A stretch of DNA of 64,000 bases from Streptomyces sp. SID12501 (GCF_010550245.1 NZ_JAAGLU010000045.1:1-64000); one strand, 5' to 3'; counted from the stretch's first letter, positions 43,111 to 51,939 are shown. Made by a program: numbers and translations. The notes: generated from the sequence alone by a model not told the origin.

Positions 43111-43761
43111 TCAGTCGTTCGCGACCACGGGATACCGCGGCTCGTTCTCGGCCATCTGCCGCAGCGCGTCCTTGCGCTCGCGCTTGGAGAGCCGGTCGAT
43201 GTACAGATATCCGTACAGGTGATCGGTCTCGTGCTGCAAACAGCGCGCGAAGTAACCGGTGCCGCGCACCTTGATCGGATTGCCCTTCTCGTCCTGCCCG
43301 GTCACCTCGGCGTAGTCGGGCCGGGCGAGCGGCGCGTACGCGGTGGGCACCGAGAGGCAGCCCTCGTTGCTGTCGTCCAGCCGGCGCCGGTCGGCGGGCA
43401 GCTCGACGAGGACCGGGTTGCAGATGACACCGGTGTGCCGGGCACCGTCGTCGTCGGGGCAGTCGTAGATGAAGACCTTCAGGTCGACGCCCACCTGGTT
43501 GGCCGCCAGGCCGACGCCCTCGGCGGTGCGCTGGCTGGCGAACATGTCCGCGACGAGCTGGTCCAGTTCCGCGCCGAACTCGGTGACGTCCTGGCACTCC
43601 TTGTGCAGCACCGGGTTGCCGACGACCGTGATGGGCCGCGAGGTCCCGCGCTCACGCCAGGCGGCCTCGCGCTCCTCGCCGTCCTCGGTGTCGATGACGA
43701 AGCCCTCGTCGTCCACGGGAAGCACGCCCACGTGCTGCTGATCGGTGTCCTGCTGCGCCAT
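43111..43761 (-). CDS. def: Peptide deformylase
   Basis: Def removes the formyl group from new proteins, using a metal ion. The 216-residue protein has the three motifs [22 protein letters not shown] and [17 protein letters not shown] (HExxDH type). An N-terminal extension of about 45 residues ([20 protein letters not shown]) precedes the catalytic domain. ATG at 43759-43761 follows GAGGAAGG. In streptomycetes several def paralogues occur. Confidence 0.95.
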   Translation of the reverse strand: MAQQDTDQQHVGVLPVDDEGFVIDTEDGEEREAAWRERGTSRPITVVGNPVLHKECQDVTEFGAELDQLVADMFASQRTAEGVGLAANQVGVDLKVFIYDCPDDDGARHTGVICNPVLVELPADRRRLDDSNEGCLSVPTAYAPLARPDYAEVTGQDEKGNPIKVRGTGYFARCLQHETDHLYGYLYIDRLSKRERKDALRQMAENEPRYPVVAND

Positions 43762-43820
43762 GACCGACGATGCCTTCCTCAAACAAACGGGGGGAGAGTT
43801 GCTGATACAGGGTACGGGCA

Positions 43821-43852
43821 GTGCCCCTGCGGGGGCCGCCCCGCAGGGGCAC
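43821..43852 (-). terminator. Hairpin upstream of def, after the TPR gene
   Basis: GTGCCCCTGCGGGG (43821-43834) and CCCCGCAGGGGCAC (43839-43852) form a 14-bp stem with a 4-nt loop. It probably ends the TPR gene transcript before def. Confidence 0.8.
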
Positions 43853-43855
43853 CCC

Positions 43856-43925
43856 CAGGGGCGCGGGGCTGTGTCAATTTGCGGCTCCGCCGCGCGGGCG
43901 CGACAAGCCACGACGAACCCGCACC
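43856..43925. repeat. Dispersed Streptomyces intergenic repeat, copy A
   Basis: AGGGGCGCGGGGCTGTGTC, a short variable step and GCGGCTCCGCCGCG recur at 54253-54290, and in part at 25600-25637. The second block folds into a small hairpin. Confidence 0.7.
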
Positions 43926-43937
43926 CGGCAACAAGCC

Positions 43938-44918
43938 CTAACAAACCTCTTCGAGATCCCGCCAGTCCCGAGTCTCCGGACTGTCGGCGACCCACCCGTC
44001 CAGCAACCCTCGTACGAGAGTTGCCGGGGCAGCGATGCCACATTCCCGCTCCGGCGCCCACAACTGCCCGTCCGTACGGTGCCCCAGCGGCCCGGGATGC
44101 CCCGGCTCACTGTGATCGTGCGGATCGAGATGCTCCCCGTCACCCTCGTCGGACGGCATCCGGGACTCCGAGCACATCCGGCACAGCAGCCGAACGGACG
44201 ACGACCAGTCCTCGGCAGCGAACCCCGCGTCGGACGCCAGCCGCTCCAGGGCGTCCCGGTCCTCCTCCGCGCCGGCCTCCAGGAGGACCACCCAGGTGGG
44301 CACGGGCGAGGGCGCCCACAGCTCGATCTCGTCGAACACGGGGTAGGAGTGCCCGGCCACGGTGGTCCGCTCGCCATGGGGCACCCCGTCGTGCAGCACG
44401 ACCTCGCCCCAGCGCCGGCCGGAGGACGGCAGCGGAATCGACAGCACCTCGATCCGGGCGGGGTCCAGCCGCCGCCCCCACACGACCTCGGCCTCGCCCT
44501 CCGGCGACAGCCGTACGGCCGCGCTGCCCAGGTCCATTCCGGTGGGCTCACCTGCGGCCGTGGCGCCCCCGGGGACCCGCAGCCCGTACGCCTGCCAGGC
44601 CCGCCGGGCCAGCGGCCAGTCCTGGAGGGCGGTGGCCGCGATGCCCACGTTCCACCAATCGGGGGCCCCGGTCTCCCGGTCGAGCAGTGCGACGGCTCGG
44701 AGACCGGCCGCGCGGGCCTGCTCCCAGTCGTGCCGGAACTTGTGCAGCAGGGCCAGGTTGAACCAGGACTCGGACAGCCAGGGCTCAAGATCGGCGGCAC
44801 GTGTCAGCAGCGCGCCCGCGTCCTCGTACCGCCCGTCACCGATCAGCGTGAACGCGCGGTCGGTGGCCTGCCGCCATGAGGCGGAGGGCCGGTGCCGTCC
44901 CTTGCCGAAGATCCTCAC
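43938..44918 (-). CDS. TPR-containing protein, function unknown
   Basis: The ~326-residue protein begins with a basic segment ([20 protein letters not shown]) and has two or three TPR-like helices ([40 protein letters not shown]). A larger beta-rich part follows ([31 protein letters not shown]), then an acidic His/Asp-rich tail. GTG 44916-44918 is chosen since the family starts MRIFGKG, as I recall. It is conserved in Streptomyces near sigR. No catalytic motif is seen. Confidence 0.78.
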   Translation of the reverse strand: MRIFGKGRHRPSASWRQATDRAFTLIGDGRYEDAGALLTRAADLEPWLSESWFNLALLHKFRHDWEQARAAGLRAVALLDRETGAPDWWNVGIAATALQDWPLARRAWQAYGLRVPGGATAAGEPTGMDLGSAAVRLSPEGEAEVVWGRRLDPARIEVLSIPLPSSGRRWGEVVLHDGVPHGERTTVAGHSYPVFDEIELWAPSPVPTWVVLLEAGAEEDRDALERLASDAGFAAEDWSSSVRLLCRMCSESRMPSDEGDGEHLDPHDHSEPGHPGPLGHRTDGQLWAPERECGIAAPATLVRGLLDGWVADSPETRDWRDLEEVC

Positions 44919-45075
44919 GATTCCCGCCTGCCAGTGCCGTGGAGTGGGCCGGCTTCTGCCCCCGTACAGCCTCTCCCTCGCATCCAACCACGGACCGCTG
45001 GAGGGGCGCTCATTACCCATGGGTTACCCAACCGAGGGCAGCGTAAGACCGTGCGCCCCTCTCCCACCACCATCT

Positions 45076-46302
45076 TCAACCGATGCGCTCCCGGACGACT
45101 CCGCCATTTCTGGCGAGTACCCGGGCGAGGGATTCCACCACCTCGGGGTGATAGTCCCGGCCGGTGCCGAGCCGCAGCTCCTCCAGCGCCCGCAGCGGAC
45201 CGCCCGCTCCGGCGTCCCGCACCTTCTCCTCGTACGCGTTGACGGCCCGCACGATGCGCGCGGAGACCGGCTGCTCCCGGTACGGATCGGCCTGCAGCTC
45301 CACGACCACGGCGACCGCCGCGGCCACCCCCGTCTGCCGTACGACGGCCCCGCCGAGCAGCGCGATCCGGCGCTGCTCCTCCAAGGGGAGTACGGCCGTG
45401 GCCCCGGCCGGTACCGGGTCGACGAGGCTGAGCTGCCCGATGTCGTGCATGAGAGCCGCGTACTCCAGCACGGTGAGCTCCGCCTCGGACAGCCCCAGCT
45501 CCCGCCCCACCGCGCAGCTGAGCACCGCGACGCGACGGGCGTGCCCGGCCGGGGTGTACCCGGCGATCTCGGTGGCGCGGGCCAGTGAGGCGATCGTCTG
45601 CCGATAGGTGGCCCTTACGGCCGCGTACCGCCGGAAGGCGAGCTGCGTGAGGAGCAGCGGCAGCGAGAAGACGGGCAGCGCCCAGAGCCCGACGACGGCG
45701 ACGGCGAGCGCCATGACCACCCCGGTGGCGCACACGGCGGTCCCGATCCCCAGCATGGCCCGCAGCTCGTCCCGCAGCAGCGGACCGAAGGGCCAGCCGG
45801 TGCGCGAGTGGGCGAGCGCGGCGGCGAGTACGGCGTCGCAGAGTGCGGTGAGCACGAGCAGCGCGACGAGCAGCAGGACGTACGCGGGGCCACCCCAGGC
45901 CTCGAACACGCCCTGGTTGTAGAGGGGTTGGAAGCAGATGGCGGCGAACCCGGCGGTGAGCACCCGGCGGGCGAGGTGGTCGGCGGTCGGCCCCTGGCCG
46001 CGCGCGACGTGCGGCACGCAGCCGACGAGGGTGGCCGCGACGACGACGGCGACGACCTGGAGAGCGCCGTGATGCGTGGCCCGCCCCGCGTCCTCGCCGA
46101 GCAGCGCGTACGACAACGCCGCGGCGGAGGCGAGCGGCGCCGCCTCCCGCGACTCGGGCCCGCTCCACCGGGTCAGCTCCCCGAGCGCGACAAGCAGCCC
46201 GAAGGAGACCGCGACGACACGTCCGTCGAGGCCGGACCAGAGGGTGTGGCCGAGGGAGAGGACGGTGAGGAGAGCGGCGGTGAGGTGAACGCTGGTTCTC
46301 AT
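45076..46302 (-). CDS. Membrane protein with degenerate HD phosphohydrolase domain
   Basis: The 408-residue protein has about seven membrane helices in its first 225 residues and a cytosolic HD domain (EIAGYTPAGHARRVAVLSCA; LEYAALMHDIGQLSLVDPV). The HD pair is present but the HHExxDGxGYP motif of HD-GYP phosphodiesterases is missing. Its ATG overlaps the stop of the next upstream HD-GYP gene (ATGA), and both share layout, so they look like a duplicated pair in which this copy has lost part of its active site. Possible role in cyclic-di-nucleotide signalling, or as a partner subunit. Confidence 0.82.
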   Translation of the reverse strand: MRTSVHLTAALLTVLSLGHTLWSGLDGRVVAVSFGLLVALGELTRWSGPESREAAPLASAAALSYALLGEDAGRATHHGALQVVAVVVAATLVGCVPHVARGQGPTADHLARRVLTAGFAAICFQPLYNQGVFEAWGGPAYVLLLVALLVLTALCDAVLAAALAHSRTGWPFGPLLRDELRAMLGIGTAVCATGVVMALAVAVVGLWALPVFSLPLLLTQLAFRRYAAVRATYRQTIASLARATEIAGYTPAGHARRVAVLSCAVGRELGLSEAELTVLEYAALMHDIGQLSLVDPVPAGATAVLPLEEQRRIALLGGAVVRQTGVAAAVAVVVELQADPYREQPVSARIVRAVNAYEEKVRDAGAGGPLRALEELRLGTGRDYHPEVVESLARVLARNGGVVRERIG

Positions 46303-47804
46303 GTCACCCCGCCCCCACCCTCATTACGAACCTGCCCGGCAACGGCAACAGGAACAGGGCCGGAATCGGGGCAGGGTCCGGGATCGGAGCCGGAGTCGGG
46401 ATCGGGAGCGGAGCCGGAGCCGGAGTCGGAGTCGGGGTGCGTTGGTGTCCGACTGGAAACTGGCGGAGTGGGTGGGTAATCACGACGGGACTGGACCCCG
46501 TCAGCTGTGACCGCCGGATGCCACCCACCCCGCCGATCAAGAGCACGCGTCAACGCCCGCACCATCACCGGATCGAACTGCGTCCCAGCGCACCTTTCCA
46601 GTTCCGCCAGAGCAACCCGCACCGGCCTGGCCCGGCTGTACGACCGGGTCGACGTCATCGCGTCGAACGCGTCCGCGACGGCGACCACACGCGCGAACTC
46701 CGGAATCTGGCTGCCGACGAGCCCGTAGGGGTACCCACTCCCGTCCAGCCGCTCGTGATGGTGCAGGATCGCCGACCGGGCCTCCCCGAGGAAGCCGATC
46801 CCCCGGACCATCTCGTGCCCGTACTCCGGGTGCAGCTCGATCACGCGCCGCTCCTCCGGGGTGAGCGGCCCGTCCTTCCGCAGCAGCCGGGTGGGGACGC
46901 CCAGCTTGCCCACGTCGTGCAGGATTCCGGCGAAGCGCAGGACTTCCACCCGCTCGTCGTCCATGCCCAGTTCCCGCGCGATCATCATCGACGCCTGTCC
47001 GACCCGCTCGCTGTGCCCGCGCGTGTACCCGTCCTTGATGTCGACGGCCTGTACGAGCGCCCTGATCGTCGCCTGGTGCGCCGCCCGTTCCCGGTGGTAC
47101 TGCGCGAACACCCACCACGACACCCACATCGGCAGCAGCACGAGCAGCGCGGCGACGGGACCGTACGGGCCTCGCCACAGGACGGCCATCATCAGCCCGG
47201 CGAGCCCGTGCACCCCGACCGGCACCAGGGACCGTACGAACAGCCCCCGCCAGGCCAGCCGTACCGGCACCCGTTCGGCGAGCGCCAGGATGCCGCCGTC
47301 GAGGAGGGCCAAGACCAGGCAGAACGCGACCACGGCCACCCCGGCGGTGACCAGGGCGTAGGGAAAGTAGGAGGAGACGACCGCGTCCGGTCCGCCGAGC
47401 GACCAGTGCACCCGCGAAGCCGTCCAGGCGCCGATCCCGAGCTGTCCGGCCCGCCAGAGCCGGCGCGTCCAGGGCGTCCGTTCACCGCCCCGCACCAGCA
47501 GCGCGCCCGGCAGCGGCACCAGGGCGGCAGCCGCGGGCGGCAGCAGGAAGGCAGCGGCGAGCAGGACGGGCGTGTGCCACCGGGGCGGCCCGCCGCCCCC
47601 GGGACCGGCGGCGCCCGGACCCTCGTACTCCCGGCCCCCGCCGAACCGGCCGACCGCGAGCTGCTCGCACGCGGCGCACAGCGCGGCGAACAGCGCAACG
47701 GCACCCCAGGGGGCGTGCGCGGACCGGACGGGCGCCGCGCAGAGAACGGCCCCCGCGGCGACGGCGATGACGTAGACACGCGCCCACGGCGTGATCGACC
47801 GCAT
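46299..47804 (-). CDS. Membrane-anchored HD-GYP domain protein
   Basis: The 501-residue protein has about seven N-terminal helices and an HD-GYP domain: GYTRGHSERVGQASMMIARE, FAGILHDVGKLGVPTRLLRK (HD), HHHERLDGSGYPYGLVG (HHExLDGxGYP) and VVAVADAFDAMTSTRSYSRA. HD-GYP proteins hydrolyse cyclic di-GMP or related molecules. The last ~50 residues are a low-complexity Asp/Ser/Gly/Pro tail encoded by GGAGCC/GGAGTC hexamers. ATG 47802-47804 follows GGGAGC. It is coupled to the degenerate HD gene downstream. Confidence 0.9.
   Translation of the reverse strand: MRSITPWARVYVIAVAAGAVLCAAPVRSAHAPWGAVALFAALCAACEQLAVGRFGGGREYEGPGAAGPGGGGPPRWHTPVLLAAAFLLPPAAAALVPLPGALLVRGGERTPWTRRLWRAGQLGIGAWTASRVHWSLGGPDAVVSSYFPYALVTAGVAVVAFCLVLALLDGGILALAERVPVRLAWRGLFVRSLVPVGVHGLAGLMMAVLWRGPYGPVAALLVLLPMWVSWWVFAQYHRERAAHQATIRALVQAVDIKDGYTRGHSERVGQASMMIARELGMDDERVEVLRFAGILHDVGKLGVPTRLLRKDGPLTPEERRVIELHPEYGHEMVRGIGFLGEARSAILHHHERLDGSGYPYGLVGSQIPEFARVVAVADAFDAMTSTRSYSRARPVRVALAELERCAGTQFDPVMVRALTRALDRRGGWHPAVTADGVQSRRDYPPTPPVSSRTPTHPDSDSGSGSAPDPDSGSDPGPCPDSGPVPVAVAGQVRNEGGGGVT
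46370..46436. repeat. Hexamer repeat coding for the HD-GYP tail
   Basis: Units of GGAGCC, GGAGTC and GGATCG-type repeat about ten times inside the 3' end of the HD-GYP gene and encode alternating D-S-G-P residues. Copy number may vary without breaking the frame. Confidence 0.75.
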
Positions 47805-47998
47805 GGCGCTCCCTCCCCCGTGTCCCGGACCAGGGCCGGCCGGGCTGACGTTCGGCACAAGCCTGTTCAGGCTCCGGGACATGGAGGATAGGTCGGCCGA
47901 CGGCGGCCGTACGGAGGCATTGACCGAATCTCAGGCCTCAGAAGCCGAAGATTAGCCCGTTCGAGTGAGCCGTCGACATATCGGCCCAATACATCGAT

Positions 47999-48053
47999 TC
48001 AGTACATCGGCTCAGTACATCGGCTCAGTACATCGGCTGAGCATGTCGGCTCA
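47999..48053. repeat. 13-bp tandem repeat at the 3' end of a roadblock gene
   Basis: TCAGTACATCGGC occurs three times exactly from 47999, then two degenerate copies (TGAGCATGTCGGC, TCAGCACGCC). The last copy contains the stop of the roadblock gene. An earlier CGACATATCGGCCCAATACATCGATTC stretch looks like a further decayed part. Confidence 0.85.
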
Positions 48054-48503
48054 GCACGCCACATCCGCGGCCAGTACCTTGGCCAACTCCTCGATCGTGG
48101 CGGGGGATTCACGCTGGAACGCGGCGATGTCCAGCCCGTCGTCGCCCATGACGGTGAGCAGCGCGCGTTCACCGACGGCCAGCACGATGACATGCCCGGA
48201 GCCGCACCTGGCGACCACCTCGCGCAGGGCGCCGATCTTCGCCTGCTCGGCGATACGGCGGCTCACCCCGAGCGTCGCGGCGGCGAGCGCCGCCACCGAC
48301 TCGGGGTGCACGGTGTCCGCGTCGGCCACGACGAGAAGGCCGTCCACCGTGGACAGAACGCTCTCGGAGACTCCCATCACCCGGTCCCGCAACGAGATCA
48401 GGATGTCGGTCAACTGTGAGGACTGGGGAGATTGGGGAGGCTGGGGAGGCTGGGGAGGCTGGGGATTGTCGCTGAGAGGGCTCGGAGGGCTCAGGGGACC
48501 CAT
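48051..48503 (-). CDS. Roadblock/LC7 domain protein (A)
   Basis: The 150-residue protein has a Pro/Gln N-terminus made of PPQ repeats (about 10-30) and a roadblock fold (LISLRDRVMGVSESVLSTVD; GLLVVADADTVHPESVAALA; SGHVIVLAVGERALLTVMGD). Roadblock proteins regulate small GTPases of the MglA/Rag type. It is the last gene of a minus-strand run with an unknown protein, a DUF4388-like protein and another roadblock protein. No GTPase gene is present. Confidence 0.85.
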   Translation of the reverse strand: MGPLSPPSPLSDNPQPPQPPQPPQSPQSSQLTDILISLRDRVMGVSESVLSTVDGLLVVADADTVHPESVAALAAATLGVSRRIAEQAKIGALREVVARCGSGHVIVLAVGERALLTVMGDDGLDIAAFQRESPATIEELAKVLAADVAC

Positions 48504-48521
48504 GGGACGTACTCCTTGCGG

Positions 48522-48812
48522 TCAGTCAGGCTCAGGAAGAGCACCCAACGCATGGCGGACCCGCCGCAGCGTCTCGACAGAGGGTTGGTCGGCGGCCAGT
48601 TCTTCGGCCGAGGGGCCCAGCAGGGCAGGGTTCGCCGCACCCCGTACGGGAAGCGGCTTCCGTACGGGCAGAGGGGGCGTGCTCACACCCGGGTCGTCGT
48701 GGTCCGCGCGTCCCTCTTCGTGTCCCTCATCGTTTCCGTCAGCGCTTCGGTCGGTGCTTGGGTCAGCACTTCGGTCGGTGCTTGGGCCATCTCTTCCATC
48801 GTCCGCACTCAC
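48522..48812 (-). CDS. Small acidic protein of the roadblock cluster
   Basis: The ~96-residue product starts with an acidic Ser/Asp/Arg repeat (GPSTDRSADPSTDRSADGND) and ends with a more regular part (ANPALLGPSAEELAADQPSV, then ETLRRVRHALGALPEPD). GTG at 48810-48812 overlaps the stop of the upstream gene (GTGA). No family recognised; a linker or adaptor role is only a guess from its place. Confidence 0.65.
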   Translation of the reverse strand: MSADDGRDGPSTDRSADPSTDRSADGNDEGHEEGRADHDDPGVSTPPLPVRKPLPVRGAANPALLGPSAEELAADQPSVETLRRVRHALGALPEPD

Positions 48813-49624
48813 TTCCCCCCTTTCTCTCCGCCACGGGGCATGCGCCTCGGCAGCGGCTCGGTTCTCGACGGCGCCGGCGGCGGGCCGACGGCCGGCGTAC
48901 GGCCAGGGGTGACACGCGGCGCCGTGCTGGGCCGACCGCCGGGGACGGTCGGGTTCTCCCACCGGAGGAACCCGAGTGTCCGCATGCGGATCAGGTCCAG
49001 CATCACGGCGTACAGCCCGCGCCCCAGCGCGAAGGCGATGTCCCGGGCCGTACGGCGCCCGTTGACCTGGTTCAGAATGTCCTCGTGCCGACGGGACAGC
49101 GGCCCTTCCACGACACCCACACCGGGTACGGGGCGCACCCGGGCCAGTTCGCCCGGAGGTCCCCAGAGGCGGATGAGCAGCGCGATGCGCCGTGTCGTCT
49201 CGTCGGTCAACTGCCTCGGCTCCACGCCCGGTCGGGCGAGGAGCGTCGGCTCCGGGTCGCTCAGTTCCCAACTGCCCGGCGCGCCCAGTGACAGCGCGAA
49301 GGCCCCGTCGAACACGGCGGCCGTGCAGACGACTTCGAGCTCGGCGGCGCCCAACAGCCCGTCGGCGACCAGGCGTTCACCGAGCAGGTCCGCGTCGCGC
49401 TGTGCGGCGCACGCGGCGAGCCAGTCCTCGTCGCCGATCCGGCCCGAGGTCAGCAGTACCGAGGTGGCGGTCGGCGCACCCGGTGTCTCGATCGCGCCCA
49501 CCAGGCCGTCGCGCAGGTGGAGCGTGCCACCCGGGGCGCCCGCGACCCGTACCGTGCCGCTGACCCCCTCCTCGCGCAGCGCCAGCAGCAGCGCGGGCAG
49601 ATTGCGGGCGGCGGATGCGTTCAT
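48809..49624 (-). CDS. DUF4388-like (PATAN) domain protein
   Basis: The 271-residue protein has an N-terminal domain typical of DUF4388: LPALLLALREEGVSGTVRVA, GGTLHLRDGLVGAIETPGAP, LLGAAELEVVCTAAVFDGAF. A middle part (LTDETTRRIALLIRLWGPPG; SRRHEDILNQVNGRRTARDI) looks like a winged-helix segment, with a C-terminal Pro-rich tail. DUF4388 proteins often accompany roadblock/GTPase systems and response regulators. ATG 49622-49624 has GGGTGAG upstream; the tandem repeat before it is probably non-coding. Confidence 0.75.
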   Translation of the reverse strand: MNASAARNLPALLLALREEGVSGTVRVAGAPGGTLHLRDGLVGAIETPGAPTATSVLLTSGRIGDEDWLAACAAQRDADLLGERLVADGLLGAAELEVVCTAAVFDGAFALSLGAPGSWELSDPEPTLLARPGVEPRQLTDETTRRIALLIRLWGPPGELARVRPVPGVGVVEGPLSRRHEDILNQVNGRRTARDIAFALGRGLYAVMLDLIRMRTLGFLRWENPTVPGGRPSTAPRVTPGRTPAVGPPPAPSRTEPLPRRMPRGGEKGGK

Positions 49625-49641
49625 GCACTCACCCGCACTCT

Positions 49642-49686
49642 CGTACGGGTCGTACGGGTCGTACGGGTCGTACGGGTCGCACAGGT
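49642..49686. repeat. 9-bp tandem repeat CGTACGGGT
   Basis: Four exact copies of CGTACGGGT (49642-49677) and one degenerate copy (CGCACAGGT) lie just upstream of the DUF4388-like gene start. In one minus frame they would read DPY repeats, but no start supports that. Confidence 0.9.
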
Positions 49687-49721
49687 GGGGTCGGCAGGGC
49701 CGGCCATACCGCTCGGGCCCG

Positions 49722-50087
49722 TCACGCCAGCACCTCGTCGGCCAGGTCACCCATGCTGCGCGCGGCGAGTGCGAGGTTGGCCCGTTCCCGGTCGAGTCCG
49801 GCCGTCAGCAGCAGCGGGTCGCCGGCCGGGCGGCCGACCGTGACCAGGACCTGGTGGCGTCGCACGCTGGTCGTGACGACGCTCTCCAACTCGCCCTCGG
49901 CGCCCGCCCGGCCCAGCCGTTCGGCGACGAGGGCGGCGAACTCGGAGCTCTCCGGGCCGTCCCCGGCCTCGGCGGTGTCTCCCGCCACTCCGTAGGTGAG
50001 GCCGGTGACGGCGTCGACGAGGGCGACACCGGTGACGCCGGGGGAGTCGAGGAACCGGGCCAGCGAAGCCTCAACTGCCGTCGACAT
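49722..50087 (-). CDS. Roadblock/LC7 domain protein (B)
   Basis: The 121-residue protein has the roadblock pattern: SLARFLDSPGVTGVALVDAV, GDGPESSEFAALVAERLGRA, HQVLVTVGRPAGDPLLLTAG. ATG at 50085-50087 follows GGGGGAA. It is divergent from roadblock protein C with 162 bp between. Confidence 0.8.
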   Translation of the reverse strand: MSTAVEASLARFLDSPGVTGVALVDAVTGLTYGVAGDTAEAGDGPESSEFAALVAERLGRAGAEGELESVVTTSVRRHQVLVTVGRPAGDPLLLTAGLDRERANLALAARSMGDLADEVLA

Positions 50088-50249
50088 TTCGCCATTCCCC
50101 CTTCGCGTACGACCGCTGCACAGTACTTTGAGCGCAACTTTCGTAACGCACACCAAAGTTGATGTTTTACGACCCGCAGGTCGTTCGAGTTCGATCGTAG
50201 TTGCACGGACTGCGACCGGTCAGCATCACTGAGGAATTGGGGCACCAGA

Positions 50250-50615
50250 ATGAACATCGAGACAGCGCTCAAGGAAGCCATGACCGTGGACGGGGCGCTC
50301 GGCGTGGCGCTCGTCGACTACGACAGCGGTATGTCACTCGGCACACTCGGCGGTGGCCCGGGCCTCGACCTGGAGCTCGCGGCGGCGGGCAACACCGAGG
50401 TCGTACGGGCGAAGATGCGCACACTGGCCTCGCTGGACATGAACGACAGCATCGAGGACATCCTCATCACGCTGGGCAAGCAGTACCACCTGATCCGCCC
50501 GCTTGCCAGCAGCAAGGGCGCGCTCTTCCTGTACATCGCGCTGGACCGGTCGCGCAGCAACCTGGCGCTGGCCCGCCACAGCCTGAAGAGGATCGAGAAC
50601 GGCCTGGACGTCTGA
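50250..50615 (+). CDS. Roadblock/LC7 domain protein (C)
   Basis: The 121-residue protein resembles B in length and layout: ALKEAMTVDGALGVALVDYD, EVVRAKMRTLASLDMNDSIE, GALFLYIALDRSRSNLALAR. B and C are likely paralogues (both 121 residues with DGALGVALVD / SPGVTGVALVD and RSNLALAR / RANLALAA). It starts with GAGGAATTGGGGCACCAGA before the ATG. No GTPase is adjacent. Confidence 0.85.
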   Translation: MNIETALKEAMTVDGALGVALVDYDSGMSLGTLGGGPGLDLELAAAGNTEVVRAKMRTLASLDMNDSIEDILITLGKQYHLIRPLASSKGALFLYIALDRSRSNLALARHSLKRIENGLDV

Positions 50616-50666
50616 GGTCCACCTCCGAAGTCCAGACACAGACAGGCACAGGCACGAAAACGACGA

Positions 50667-50690
50667 TCGGCCCCGCCTTGGCGGGGCCGA
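50667..50690. terminator. Terminator between roadblock C and rsrA
   Basis: TCGGCCCCGCC (50667-50677) and GGCGGGGCCGA (50680-50690) form an 11-bp stem with a tight loop, serving both convergent genes. Confidence 0.85.
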
Positions 50691-50719
50691 CGACGTCCGG
50701 CGGTGTCTGCTGTCTGCTG

Positions 50720-51013
50720 TCAGCTCTCGGCAGCCACGTCGTGGTCGGGCACGACCTGCCCGGAGCGGATCATGTCGAGCCGCCCCATGACCTTGGCACG
50801 CAGGTCGGTCGGCACGTCGTCCTGACCGCAGCAGCGCTTGACAAGCTTCTTCACCGCCTGTTCGAGCCCGTACTTCTCCAGGCACGGAGAGCACTCCTCG
50901 AAGTGGACCTCGAACTTGGTGCAGTCCGAGTCCGGCATCTCCCGGTCGAGGAACTCGTAGAGATGATCGAGTACTTCACTGCAGTCCGTCTCGTGCGGCT
51001 CTCCGCAGCTCAT
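50720..51013 (-). CDS. rsrA: Redox-sensing zinc anti-sigma factor RsrA
   Basis: RsrA holds SigR inactive until disulfide stress oxidises its cysteines and releases zinc. The 97-residue protein has the ZAS motif HFEECSPC (H-x3-C-x2-C, about 37-44) and an earlier Cys in [10 protein letters not shown], plus the CC pair in [13 protein letters not shown] overlaps the stop of sigR (ATGA), so equal amounts are made. Confidence 0.97.
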
Positions 51014-51855
51014 GAGCCCGAGCCTTTCGCTTCGTTCGACTCTCCTGCACCGGCCGGGACCAGGCCACGGTCGCGGGCGTAGTCCTCCAGCATGCCGCGC
51101 AGCTGACGGCGACCGCGGTGCAGCCGGGACATCACCGTGCCGATGGGTGTCCCCATGATGTCCGCGATCTCCTTGTACGCAAAGCCCTCTACGTCCGCGA
51201 GATACACCGCGATCCGGAATTCCTCAGGGATCGCCTGCAGCGCTTCCTTGACGTCCGAGTCGGGCAGGTGGTCGAGCGCCTGCGACTCGGCGGAGCGCAG
51301 ACCGGTCGACATGTGCGACTCGGCACGCGCGAGCTGCCAGTCCTCGATCTCCTCGGCGGCGCTGCGCTGGGGCTCGCGCTGCTTCTTGCGGTACGAGTTG
51401 ATGAACGTGTTCGTGAGAATCCGGTACAGCCACGCCTTGAGGTTGGTGCCCTCACGGAACTGGTGGAAGGACGCGTACGCCTTGGCGTACGTCTCCTGCA
51501 CCAGGTCCTCGGCGTCGGCCGGGTTGCGTGTCATGCGCAGCGCGGCGGAGTACATCTGGTCGAGGAATTCGAGCGCGTCCCGCTCGAAGCGCGCACTGCG
51601 CTCGGCGGTCGACTCACTCCTGCCCGGACCCTCGGGCTGCTCCGCCTGGCCGTGTTCGGTCCCTGCGTCGGTCCCAGTGACCGGACCCACCTCCTCCAGT
51701 GCCGTGGTGAGACCGAAACCGATCCCACTCGAATCGGAGGATAGACGAACATCGTGTCCGCCCGCCGCCCGAATAGGGGCGGTCTTCGACGCGTGCAGCA
51801 CCGTCCAGTCCAGGTCAGCGCTGCTGCGGCGATTCGGGCAGATGGTCGAACCCAT
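51010..51855 (-). CDS. sigR: ECF sigma factor SigR (long form SigR')
   Basis: SigR directs the thiol-oxidative stress regulon (thioredoxin, mycothiol, proteases). Region 2 is [20 protein letters not shown], then [20 protein letters not shown] and [20 protein letters not shown]; region 4 is [20 protein letters not shown] and [20 protein letters not shown]. Starting at ATG 51855 (after GAGAGGAAG) gives 281 residues. GTG at 51690 (after GGAGG) gives the ordinary 226-residue SigR; the 55-residue extension equals the known unstable SigR' of S. coelicolor, made from the SigR-dependent promoter. Both starts are probably used. Confidence 0.95.
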
Positions 51856-51913
51856 GCGGCGGACTTCCTCTCGTACGAACGGTCACCCCACGCTCGTGGT
51901 GTCTGATTCGCAC

Positions 51914-51939
51914 AACAGTGGTCCGCCGCCCGGCATTCC
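51914..51939 (-). promoter_or_regulatory. SigR-dependent promoter (sigRp2-like)
   Basis: On the minus strand GGAAT (51939-51935), an exact 18-nt spacer and GTT (51916-51914) match the SigR consensus GGAAT-N18-GTT. It lies 59 bp upstream of the long start, consistent with positive autoregulation. Confidence 0.88.

Noticed and set aside
47999-48053. CRISPR or iteron-type origin in the 13-bp repeats
   Set aside because: Copies are head to tail without spacers, and no replication gene lies nearby.
49627-49750. Upstream extension of the DUF4388-like gene encoding DPYDPYDPY
   Set aside because: The extension is just the 9-bp tandem repeat, has no good start, and runs into the end of roadblock gene B.
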